Origin: Apoderus coryli
Taxonomy: Eukaryota; Arthropoda; Insecta; Coleoptera; Attelabidae
Assembly: GCA_911728435.2 (NCBI GenBank)
Contig: OU452201.1
Coordinates: forward strand, 5,890,001-5,954,000
Reading direction: 5' to 3'
DNA length: 64,000 bases
The notes below the pieces were generated by a model. That model searched no databases. It saw only the letters and a list, made by a program, of their open reading frames with translations, and was not told where the DNA came from. Of this stretch, positions 23,043 through 34,110 are shown in pieces; positions within the stretch are counted from its first letter, which is position 1; each line of letters opens with the position of its first letter. A program made the position numbers and the translations under genes.

Positions 23043-26000
23043 TTAATAAGAATATCCACCATTACTGGCGTAACCTTGTCCACCTCCATTACCACCTCCA
23101 TTGCTGTATCCACCTCCATTACTATATCCACCTCCACTGCTGTATCCACCGCCGTTACCACCTCCGCTACTGTAACCACCAAAATCACCACCTCCACCGG
23201 AACCAAATGATGAGAAATCGCTACCGCCTGAGCTAAATCCACCACTGCTGTAACCACCTCCATTACTTGGGGCGCCATAGGAGCTTGATGGAGCACTTAT
23301 GGATGGAGATCCGTAACTGCTTGATGGTTTTGATGAGGGCGCTCCGTAACTACTTGAAGGTTTTGAAGGCGCTCCATAGCTACTGGATGGTCTTGACGGA
23401 GATGGTTTTGAAGGTGCACCGTAGCTGCTGGATGGTTTTGACGGGGCACCGTAGCTACTTGAAGGCTTTGAAGGGGCTCCATAACTGGATGATGGTCGGA
23501 AACCGCCATTACCACGTGACGGGGCACCATAGCTGCTCGACGGACGACTGGGTTTCGATGATGGCGCACCATAAGATGAAGATGGGGCTGCTGGAGTGCC
23601 ATAACTGGTAGAGGGTGGTAGGTAACCAGACGATGGGGAACCTCCTCCGTTAGATGGAGCTCCGTAGCTGGAAGATGGAGCTCCTCCACCGAATCCACCT
23701 CCTGAACCACCTCCAAATGACGGGGCTCCATAACTGCTGGATGGGGCGCCACCGCCTGATGGAGCACCATAGGTGCTTGAGGGTGAACCGCCGCCTCCAG
23801 ATGGTGCTCCGTAGCTAGAGGATGGAGCACCTCCACCTATACATGTAATAAATATTGTTAAATTCATAATAATAATTTTGTATTATTATAAAGCTTACCG
23901 AAAGAGCCACCAAATCCCCCACCATTGCTGTATCCTCCACCGCCACCACCTGTTGGGGCTCCATAACTGCTTGATGGAGCACCGCCGCCCCCAGATGGCG
24001 CGCCGTAGCTAGAGGATGGAGCGCCTCCACCTGCAAATGTTATAATTGAATTGTTAAATTTAGAATAAAACACTATTACGAAACATAATAATCTAAAAAT
24101 TCATAAATCATGCTAGAGCAGTAATACATGCTTACCAAAAGAGCTTCCACCACCACCAAATCCTCCGCCGCTTCCAAATGATGGAGCTCCATAACTGCTC
24201 GATGGGCTGCCGCCTCCGAATCCACCACCTCCTCCGAATCCACCTCCTCCTCCACTGCTGTAGCCTCCACCATTACCGCCTCCTCCCCCTGAAGGTGGTA
24301 AGTAGCTTCCACTTAGTGGAGCTAAAAAATTTTGAAACTACGTTAAAATAAAATAATTGTAAAACACACTTCAGTACCCTTAAAAATGTTCCTTTAAGGC
24401 ACTGGTGTTTTTAGAGTCGTTCCCTTCGGGTACATATTAAAATAAATAAAATAAAATTGTTGACGGCACCAATGAGCAAACAACCTTAAATTTAAAACCT
24501 TGTTATTAAAGGCTAAACGAGAAAACAGCATGAAGTTACTGTAATAATTACAACAATAATGTCAAAGGAAAAACAGGTTGATGTCCAATGTGAATATAAA
24601 TTTCTTTTTAAGTTATTTTTAACCTACCAACAAAAGAAATGCATTGTATTCTTCTTATCGAAAAATTCAATGAAGTAATAAACAGCAATTACGCTAATTA
24701 TCTATCTATAGTAAATACTTACCATCGCGTTTCTGCAAATGACCCGCAAACGATGTTGCAATTAAACAGCATAGTGTCAAGGCACGACTCTAAATTGAAA
24801 CAGAAATTAAATTAATAAATTAGGGTAGTCGATGTCCCGATGTGGCACAATTCTATAAAATTTCTTACTGACAAACGATACTGAACTATGTGAATTTTAA
24901 AGCTAATTTCTATTAAGTAGTAGTGATTACAAATTTTCATTACGACATTTCGTTTTTGAAAAACCATCATCAACTTGGTTTTTTTTTTTAATTTTAAATT
25001 CAAAAATAGACGGTTTATCACATGTTATGCTTTAAACAAGTTTTCAGTGTTTTTAGCTGTTATTTAAAATTATTCAAGAAAAATCGCCATAGTTTGGCAC
25101 TTATCTGACTGAATGCAGAGTTGTAGGTTTTGCAAAAACATTATTTCGTCGTTACTGAGAATTATTTATTATTATTTGACTATTTATTTCTGGCTCAGTA
25201 CAACATTTCATTCTGTACGCTTTTTTTGAAATTTTTGTGCTTTTTGAAGTTATTAAAAAAATGCCTTTCTCAGATGAATATTTTACGCAAAATAAGTGCC
25301 AAACTATGGTGATTTTACTTGAATAATTTTAAATATCAGCTAAAAACACTTAAAACCTATTTGAATTGAAAATGGCTTTAAATTAAACGATAAAAAATCG
25401 AGGCCTGTATTTGAAAATATAATTATTAATTATTACCTAGTGTTTACGCCCCTAAGATTTAATTATAAAATATACATGGACATAGATACTTTTAATTTAA
25501 AACAAAACAGTGAATGACCTCGTGAATAAATTTTTGATATGCGTTATTCACTAAATTTTAAGAATTTATATTGTCCCTATTATACGCAACACTAATCTTC
25601 GAAAAGGTGTTCCGATAATATAGAAAACCTAAAGACCCATGTTGGTCCCCTTGGGATTTTATCTGAAAAGTGTTGTAGCATCTGTATGGGAAATTTAAAA
25701 ATTTATCATCTCTTTATTCGTATCTATAAATTTCAATATTTTATATATAGAGCTATAAATAAAAACGACCAAATTAATGTCCCACAACTCATTATTCAAA
25801 TCAACTCTTGGACAAACAATTTAGATGATTTATTATTTCAGTGTCCAAATACCGCCTTTATGGCTGTCAGTCATTTCATGAAGTTTAACCCCTTCTGGTA
25901 GTTCTGGGTCTATTTTCGTCACCTCACTTATATCTTCTTGTATCTCCTGCGATTGAATTCTAAAATGTATATTTTGCTATCACTTATCAACGTTCGAATT

Positions 26001-26882
26001 CCTATAAGATAGGCCCTAGTGGTGATACTTAGTACTTTAGCTATTTGGACTGTATAAGAACGCTAAGCCCGCCCCAGGGTCTGGAGATAAGAAATGCATT
26101 ATAAATAATACCTTTCCATGATCTCCAATTTCATTTTCTATGTAAGTACCTAATATGTGAGAACTATCAGATTTACTTTCATATGCATATAATACATCAT
26201 TGCAAAATTGAAAGTTTTAGAATTAGTACTTAGCAGCTCTCATTGATAAAATAAAAGTACCTACTCGAAACCGTTGGCTATTTAAATCGAATGGTTATTT
26301 ATTTATTTTTATATTTTGATGCTGTATGTATGAAATTGCTAATAAATATCAATGTAAACAGTAATACTGTTGAAAAGCTTGGAAGATTTTCTTCAAAAGT
26401 TTATCTACCGAAAAATGTGTGTCTTCTTAAAAAAACACAACCTTGAACTTTTAAAAAGTTTTATTTTTGTTTCTTTCTTAGACTCAGTTTATGAAAAAAT
26501 ACTTGAATATACAATTGTTTTCATTGTTATAGAAATTACCGACTTAAGCTCAAATTACATTATACGAGTATAATAAGCTTAACCCATTGAACTTTGAGTT
26601 ATTAGGTTAAGATTTTGAATAATTACTCACTACATCACGATAAAAACGGTAAAGTAAATTCAAATAACGTCGAATTTAGAAAAAATGTGTGAAATCAAAA
26701 AACCGAATCTAAACTAAAAATGCAATTTTAAATAAAAAATGAATTAACGAAATTATATTTACTTTGAATGGCAGAATTGCTTCAATATGCAGCTTAAATT
26801 GATCATCAGCAATTCAATTGATTTATATATGCTGATGATGTACAATTAGAACAAAACTTGCTGTACTTACCATTAACCGCAT
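23043..26882 (-). CDS. Secreted resilin-like, glycine-rich cuticle protein
   Basis: Five exons on the minus strand, 26882-26871, 24789-24723, 24321-24136, 24030-23899 and 23836-23043, join in frame into 396 residues. The first exon encodes only four codons, a typical cuticle-gene layout. The joined start reads MRLMSRALTLCCLIATSFAG, a clear signal peptide, followed by KR. The mature chain is low complexity: about 14 copies of PSSSYGAPS or close variants, with KPSSSYGAPS spacers in the centre and Gly/Ser/Tyr-rich ends. The SSSYGAP unit is the same kind as the elastic repeats of resilin, where tyrosines form dityrosine crosslinks. No Rebers-Riddiford chitin-binding domain is present in any exon, so it is not a full pro-resilin. 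The first intron is 2081 bp and contains a foldback element. An elastic or flexible matrix role is inferred from composition. Confidence 0.85.
25035..25363. repeat. Foldback element in the first intron of the cuticle gene
   Basis: Arms 25036-25104 and 25291-25363 are inverted copies around the core ATAAGTGCCAAACTATGG, separated by about 186 AT-rich bases. It looks like a MITE-type element. No transposase is present. Confidence 0.75.
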
Positions 26883-26979
26883 TTTTGCTTCTCGATATAT
26901 GACGTATATCAACTAATTAGGAACTGAAACTATTATGTTAAACTAAACCTTAATACTATGTTTAAATCTGAGAGGGTAA

Positions 26980-27021
26980 CTGAAGAATGAAGCTCATCTT
27001 CAATGGCTCAAAGTATTTATA
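26980..27021 (-). promoter_or_regulatory. Core promoter of the cuticle gene
   Basis: Minus strand: a TATA box TATAAATA (27021-27014) lies 33 bases before an initiator-like TTCATT (A at 26988) and 40 bases before TTCAGTT (A at 26981). The 33-base spacing is nearer the usual 30. The predicted leader to the ATG at 26882 is about 106 bases. The region fits the expected place and orientation. Confidence 0.6.
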
Positions 27022-29008
27022 TGAGTCCCCACACATAGTCAATGTAAGTATTAAGTAAATTTCAATGCGATTCCATACTATAGATTTAGGAGTACTACCA
27101 TGTATACGTACTATAATAGTGAAAGTATTTTTTGTTGCTATCATCTTTTTTTTTTGTTTATGCGGCACGATTTATTAGATTTTTTAACTTAATTTTCATG
27201 ATCTCTGGCTTAATCAGCTTTATTATTAGTTTTTGTACAGTGTTTTTCAGAATTTTACATTCCAAGGTCATCCAATTTTTGCTGATGTAATTTAAGAAAT
27301 AACATATCAAGGTTGGACTTCAAAATAATCAGATCAGAGATTTTGCTAATACTATCGTCATGGTGAGGAAAAGGCAGCAGCAGGATATTATATAAAAGGT
27401 AAAGAGATGCAAAGCTACTTATTTGTCACATTATATGACGAAGCTAACCATGGAGAAGAGCAGATATGACTCTTGAATTTGTCGAGGAATGCCGAAGAAA
27501 TATTCAAATCAGCGACTGGATGCGTTTGCAAATAGACAGTTTAATGTGGTTGAATCCATTTACGTAGCAATGTCCATAGGAGCATTGGGGATATTCAGGG
27601 ATCACAAGCTACTGAGCTATGAATTTAGGAATCAAATCAAACCACACCTGGTAAATTGATATTGCAACTACGTTATGAGTTTGTTATGGTTTACCAGGAC
27701 TTCATACGGGAGTGATCCACAATTGTTAGCAGATCATTCAGTCTTTTTACTGCTTTTTATGATTGATGATGTGTTAAATAGAATCATGATTCTTACTCAG
27801 CAGCATTCTCTGACTTAATACTGCCATGGATATTTAAACAATTAAATTCAAGCTTAGTTATTAGAAAATTATCTTTGGAGCTTTTTTAAAAAAATTCTCA
27901 GATTCAGTTGTTACAATTAAATTAATTGTGGAGAGATTCCTTGAAAAGTTGTTTTCCAATTCCTAGGTTGCTTTATCTCTATATTCTCGATTGACAACCC
28001 AATTTGCTAGAATAGCGTTTCGTAGGGGAATCCTTTAATTAATTCGGGAACGAGTAACTTCTGACATACCTAATGCTTACAAATCTGGATTTACATCTAA
28101 ATTTTTTCCATGACTTAGAACGCTTTCATTTTCGTTTTTGAAGAAATATCGATGCGGAATCTTGTATTAGACAATTTGCAGGATACGAATAGAAACAGTG
28201 GAAAGAGTATCGCTATGTATCATCACCAGAGTTACAAATAGTGTGAGTATCTCTAATATTTGATTATGTTGAAAATTAAAGAAGCAAAAAGTGTTTTTCT
28301 TCACGGGGAAGCATTTTTGTCCACATCGCGGCAATAATAGTTAAGATATTGAAATAGTACAAAATATTAAAGATTCCTATTATTATTGGTAGTAACGGTT
28401 CAATGAATAAATTTTTGTTATAACTTGAATTACAACATATTGTTGACAAGCAATAATGAAAACTAACGTGCTTTTATTAAGAAATGTTTACCTAAAATAA
28501 TATGTATGTTAATTGCCAGTAGTAATTTATGCAAAAATTATAAGTACGAGTACTTAAGTACTTTTTGCATTATTTAGAGACTTATATAGAGAATTAAAGT
28601 ATCAATGATTATGTTAGAGTAAATACACTAAATTGAAACACACGTATTTTGAATAAAGAATTATCTAATTATTATTACAAATTGTGTAAGCAATTTATTC
28701 GAGAATATTAATGTGACAATTTTATATTCAAAATGTCAATTTTGGGTAGGTGTTACTCATAAAATAATAAGAAGACTGCAAATTATGATCTAAAGCTCTT
28801 GACTTTGAACCAGAACAATGAAACCGAAATTGAACCTTAAAGGTTGCATATATTTATGAAAGATACTTACAATGTCTGGAATTTCGTTGTTTCAAAGGTA
28901 CTGGGTGATCAGTTATATAAATACAAAAGTTTTAGAGCTTAATATAAATAAGTTACAGCATATATTATTATCGTATATTATAAAATTTGTGTCCGTAAAT
29001 ATAAATGA
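27022..29008. other. Intergenic, no gene recognised
   Basis: No conserved coding motif in either strand. The segment 27290-28250 has somewhat higher complexity than its surroundings and may hold very old transposon DNA, but I could not align any part of it to a family. Confidence 0.35.
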
Positions 29009-29135
29009 ATAAATGAAAAATAATTTCATGGCATAGCGGACAAAATGACTAGTTTTACCTACACAAGGGATTTTGTTTAATTTAGCAGGGCCTCAGTCTA
29101 ATTCAGTCGACCCATGCCTCGGACTGGTTCTTTAC
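29009..29135 (+). repeat. Dispersed repeat, copy 1
   Basis: Shares long stretches with 62045-62165, for example GGTTTTACCTACACAAGG-like and TTTTGTTTAATTTAGCAGGG. At its end the block CGACCCATGCCTCGGACTGG appears in the opposite orientation in copy 2. The family is not recognised. Confidence 0.7.
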
Positions 29136-29194
29136 TGTTTAAGATAGACCCATTTATAACACCAAGAGAAAAGAATCTTTAATAATAAAATAGA

Positions 29195-29275
29195 ATATAC
29201 AAGGTGTTCCATTTAAAAAACATAACTGTGATTTATAACGCGTTACTGGGACATCCTGTATATACGATAATATAT
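29195..29275. repeat. Short inverted-end element
   Basis: Starts ATATACAAGGTGTTCCA and ends with an imperfect inverted copy, TGGGACATCCTGTATAT. About 80 bases in all, probably the collapsed ends of a DNA transposon. Confidence 0.45.
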
Positions 29276-30103
29276 GCTGGAACTAGTTTACATTAAACCC
29301 TAAAACAGTAGCGTGAAACAACAAAGTTAAGGGGCTATGCATTTACAAATGATCACCCAGTACAAATACAAATATAAGCAAAGTGCATTTGAATGCCAGG
29401 GAAATAAAAAATTTCATTGTTAATAAAAATTGTCGTGGTTTATTATTTTTCAAAATCTTAATTAAAGAATTACCTAATGTTAAATAACAAGATTATTCCG
29501 CTAATTTGTTAAACGATTCACAAAAGATTTTAAACAAACCAAAATCAAATTCAAACAGCATAAAACTGAGAGGAGAAAGTAAACAAATAAATTACATGTG
29601 ACATTGTTTTTCATTATTTCCAACAACAATTGAATAAGTTAGCTCCTATGGATGAAATAACAATAATTAAAAGAGTATTTTATAGTGTTACTTTTTTGGC
29701 TACTTCACTATTATTACTTATTTGTTTAAAGAAGGAACTAAAGATATACATTTTGGTAAATTTTGAGGATGTAAAATTTAAAAAAATCTCCATGCATCAA
29801 GAAAGAGGCAAAATCAAATTGGTACGCCACTGTTTTGCCTAAAAACTAAAATTAGTTTAGGAATCCCGATTCATTTTTGACCAAATTTGGTCTCATAATT
29901 TTTACACGTCCGACGCACGCTGTTGCAGCGGTATGTCGAAATTGAAGACGTTAGGACTTTAGGTTCATATGAAATTTTTTGCATAAAAGCGTCTCGTTGA
30001 ATATGTTTGATTAATGAAGATTCTGCAACAATTGGAAATGTTTTTTTGTGAATTTAATCATTTTGCGGCACATAATCAATCTTTCAAGGTCAGTTTCCAG
30101 GAA
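29276..30103. other. Intergenic, no gene seen
   Basis: AT-rich. A 70-codon open frame at 29630-29842 has one hydrophobic stretch but no homology I recognise, and its composition matches the background. Confidence 0.35.
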
Positions 30104-30781
30104 TACGAAGGTTGCCTTTTATATTTCAGGATTAGAGAACAAAAACAAATATTAATCATCGAAAATCACTTTATTGTTTTTCAAAATATTCTCCATCAAG
30201 ATCTATAACACTTTTGGATGCGTTTGAACCAATTGTCGAAGCACTTTTGCCCCTCTGATTGAGGTATCTCCAAAACATGCATTCTCAATGCAACAACCGC
30301 TTCTTCAGGTATCGAAAAACGTTGACCTCTCAGTTTGTTTTTTACGTACGGGAATAAAAAGAAGTAATTCGGTGCCAAGTCAGGACTATACATTGTATGA
30401 CTCATCAAATCGATGTTTTGGGTGCTCAAAAAAGCAGTTGTTTGAGCCGATGTGGAACAACAACTGATTTTGGACGACCTTCACGAAATTCGTCTTGGAG
30501 TGAACTACGATAACGATTGAATTCACCATACCATCGATAAACACTAGTCCTTGATGGAGCCTCATCGCCAAAAATTGAATTAAGTTCATCCATTCTATTG
30601 CTGAGTAAATCCACGTCGAAAGTTGGAAAAAAATAATCGCACGAAAATGTTCACGATTTAATTCCATTTTTGGGCCGAGATGAATCTGTTAAGTTAAGCT
30701 GAAACTATACGATAGAGCTGTCAGTTGCCAGATTGCAACACCAGGGTTGCTAAACCCGAAATATAAAAGGCAACCCTCGTA
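30104..30781 (-). mobile_element. Mariner transposon, internally deleted
   Basis: Matching inverted ends of about 28 bases, TACGAAGGTTGCCTTTTATA (30104 on) and its complement ending at 30781, are bounded by TA target duplications. The minus strand encodes the N-terminal mariner helix-turn-helix region (MELNREHFRAII, then LNSIFGDEAPSRTSVYRWYG, to about 30470). It then jumps to the C-terminal block with YSPDLAP and PYVKNKLRGQRFS (30429-30196). The middle, including the first catalytic Asp of the DDD triad, is missing. A full mariner is about 1.3 kb and this copy is 0.68 kb, so it cannot encode transposase but its ends look mobilisable. Confidence 0.9.
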
Positions 30782-31770
30782 CTGCAAAGAGAAGTTCAGC
30801 TCCCGTTGGCAGACAGTATGATGGTAGATGATGATTATTGAAAGTAGGCCACAGTTATGTCTGAAGAGAAATAAACCTCTTAGAAAAAAGAATCCATTCA
30901 AGAATTTACATCTTTATTGACATTACAGACGTGTTCTATTAAAAGCTTTTTATTATTATTTGTTTATTTAAGCTTACTAAACTTTTCAATATTAAACACT
31001 AAACGACAACTGTACTGTCGTTCCTAACAGACAAAAGATTGCAAACCCAGGGTCAACTAGCACTCTAAAAACTATATCGATTGGAACTCCTCACCTACGT
31101 AATATAAATATGTTAATAATATTTAATTAAACCTTTTGATCGTTGAGATGTTTCCTCAGAAATATATCTTACTCTTAAGATCTCTCATTTCTCTTTTAAT
31201 TAAATGATTTAACTTAAATTTGTGTTAAACCTACGAAAGTAGTGAACTAAATATAGAAATGTGATTACGAAATACTTTAAATATATACATTATTGTAAAA
31301 AATGATATTATAACCAACAACAATAATATAGAAGAGTGGAATAAAATAACAATAACTGAAATGCATCAAATGCTACTAGTGAAATGAGATTATCAGGCTT
31401 TGTTGAGAAATTGCCATAGTTGCTTCCAAACAGACGTTCTCTCTAGTTTGTTAAATTTATGTGCACAGACTGCGACGCGCTGTATGGCATAATCGTGAAA
31501 ATATAGTCTTGCACACCACATAAATTTGCATTAAGTACCTGCTAAAAAGTACCTATATTGTTGCAAGAGTTGAATCTGGGCAAATTTTCATCGATTTCGT
31601 TAGTACAGGGTGTTCAGAAACACTATTCCATACATGGAACGCAACTAGTTGGCAGTAACGACCCATTATTTTCTTAAACAAAAGTCTCAAGCTATAAGGT
31701 TAGTAGAGACGCAAGATGAGCACTAGTTGAATCTAAAATTGTTTAGATATAAGACTTAATTTAAAAAAAA
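30782..31770. other. Intergenic, no gene seen
   Basis: AT-rich. It contains a TACAGGGTGTTC motif at about 31604, similar to other presumed transposon ends in the window. Confidence 0.35.
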
Positions 31771-31771
31771 G

Positions 31772-32290
31772 CCTGTGGCGACCATTATTCTTGCGCCACA
31801 CTGTATATATTGTATTTTATTCTGTAGATACTGTGGCAACCTTTTTATTGTGCCACACTGTATATATGTATTTTTAAATTTAGTTATTTCTTTGTAAAAA
31901 TTTAGTATAGTAGTTGTAAATAATATTTTCTAAATTGCACCAAATGTTCAAGCATCTGGCACGAATATTTCTACTTTCTTTTTAATGTTTTTCATTTTCG
32001 GGAACAAAAGAAATCCCTAGTACGGACTTTTTCTAGGTACGGACCTAGAAAAAGCAGTGGTTATTGTTAAAGCCACGTACCGACCAGATGTGGTACTCTC
32101 TTCACAGAGATGATTTTTCTATAATTTTACCCCGGTCAGTCTTCAACATCAAAACCATCAACATCTCTCTCGTGCCAAAACTCTCTCTTCAGACTTTATA
32201 ACAACTTAACGCTTAAACACACTCTTTTTTCGTTTAATAAATATTCAGTTTTGTACATACCGTTAAACAGTGTTTTAATTATTACAATCA
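31772..32290 (+). repeat. Possible solo LTR with a duplicated 5' end
   Basis: TGTGGCGACC...GCGCCACACTGTATATA (31773 on) and TGTGGCAACC...GTGCCACACTGTATATA (31832 on) are imperfect tandem copies. About 450 bases follow, containing a late AATAAA (about 32239) and ending near TTATTACAATCATA. The start, length and late polyadenylation signal suggest a solitary LTR. I found no internal sequence and no clear target duplication. Confidence 0.35.
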
Positions 32291-33281
32291 TACTACCCAA
32301 ATTACCAAAAGCCGTTATTTTAAAAAAAAAAATTAACACCTAGTATCCTGGAAACGATGAAAATGAGTTAATGCATGAACATGAAAGAAAATGTATTAAC
32401 ACACAAAAATGTAGAAGAAAAACACCTTAAGTACCTACTTAATTTAGTTAGCCCCAATGACATCATCAAAATGGTTAAGAAGAAGTAGTTAGCGAAGATG
32501 ATAAGACAACAAAAGTCCCTTTCGATGCTATTTTATTAAGATGACTATGCGAAAAGCTGTTGAATACTTCTGCATCGAGGGTACTGTTTTATATCTTCAT
32601 TGCCTTTATATAATCAATTGGACATCCTTTCCTATTGGATGGATCCATACCCATAAAAATAAAAACTAATCATATAGATAAAACCGGTAACTTGTTAAAA
32701 TATTGACATTAAATAACTGGAGGTTGAGCAAAGAAATCCAGAAAAACGTTTTCTTTTGAAAATTCTATCAAGCTAATGCAGCTTCGACAGACACAACATA
32801 ACTTTGGATTTAGGCCTCAGGAACTTTTTGTTTATTTCCAAAACGAAGTCCCCATTCTTACGTTTCAGAGAGCTTAAAAAAAAGTTTAAGACACTCTTAG
32901 AACTGTTGCAACGATCCTCGTAGTAATTATATCATATCATGTTGGGACATACTGTACATGTTTATAAATATAAGCCAAACACTGCGCGTATTGTGTTAAA
33001 CAACCTAATTTGGTATCTCATTACAAATGCTATTAACCTATTTATATAATAATAATTGTTTATTTGACTTATTAGTGAAGTTACAAGTATTTTAAAAACA
33101 TCAATAAAAAATAAGTAATAGGTACCTATGTTATGATAAAATGTGAAAAATTGCATAACTATAATAGAGAATCGTGCTTGAAAAATTAATTGCAATAATT
33201 GCGGTTTTCATTTTGACCTTACTCCTAAAAATAAGTTGTCATCTACAATTCCTCCCATTCAGTTTAAGTAAATCCAGCTCT
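32291..33281. other. Intergenic, no gene seen
   Basis: AT-rich sequence with no motif I can name. Confidence 0.35.
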
Positions 33282-33463
33282 TAATAATAATAATAATATA
33301 ATAAACAGTTTATTTGCAGTCATAATATACAACATAATATACAAAAAATTACAACATACACAAGAAAAAAAATATATGCAAAAAGGGTTAGAAGGCAGTA
33401 AAACTGATATGTGTATCCTAACCCAGAAAATGAAATATAATTATTTATGACCCAAAAAGACAG

Positions 33464-33501
<38 letters not shown>

Positions 33502-34110
33502 CCATCTGGACAACACAATTATAAAATAGATAATAAACACCAAAAACAAAATTATCAAACAATATATATACCAAATTCAATAGACTTTTTCGTAGTACTA
33601 ATCGAAACGTCGAAGGCTTATAAGTCTTATAATTATGCGGAATTCCGTTATACGTGCAATAAATGTTGTAAGTAAATGAGCGCTCGAACAACAATGTACG
33701 GTGAGGAGGTGGCGATAAAAGTCCTCTAAACCTGAGGTTGAGGTTATGCACGTCAGATCTAAAGCCAATTTTCCGATATAAATTTGGAGAATGTTCGTGA
33801 AGTATCAATGAATGATAAAAACAGGCAGCATGATGAAATCTTCTGTCTTTCATTGGCAGCCATTTTGCGCAGATCAATTTGTGACTTATTGGATCATACT
33901 TCCTAATACCGTATATGTATCTCAAGCAAGACTTTTGCACCCTTTGAATACGATCCTTATCAGACTGAAGTAAACAAGGGCCGTAGACAATATCACAGTA
34001 ATTAAAGCTACTTAAAACAAGTGCATCTGTGAGTTTGATTTTCAAATGCTTAGTGAGACTATGTCTGTGTGGGTACAGCATTTTCATTACAATAACCATC
34101 AGATATTTTA
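33282..34110 (-). pseudogene. LINE ORF2 C-terminal fragment
   Basis: The minus-strand frame (34099 to about 33570) encodes the region after the reverse transcriptase of a jockey/CR1-like LINE, including LVLSSFNYCDIVYGP, RIQRVQKSCLRYIYG and FRLVLRKSLLN. The element is 5'-truncated near 34110. The downstream 3' region includes a (TA)n run (33465-33497), an AATAAA, and a TTA/TTAT repeat tail (33282-33302). The coding part has no stop, so the insertion may be fairly recent. Confidence 0.8.

Noticed and set aside
22958..23611. Plus-strand open frames through the cuticle repeats
   Set aside because: They are antisense shadows of the SSSYGAP repeat exon. The minus-strand frame has the signal peptide, splice sites and promoter.
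26830..26870. A plus-strand YADDVQL-like reverse transcriptase motif
   Set aside because: No other reverse transcriptase block is nearby, and the segment lies at the splice donor of the cuticle gene on the other strand. Most likely chance.
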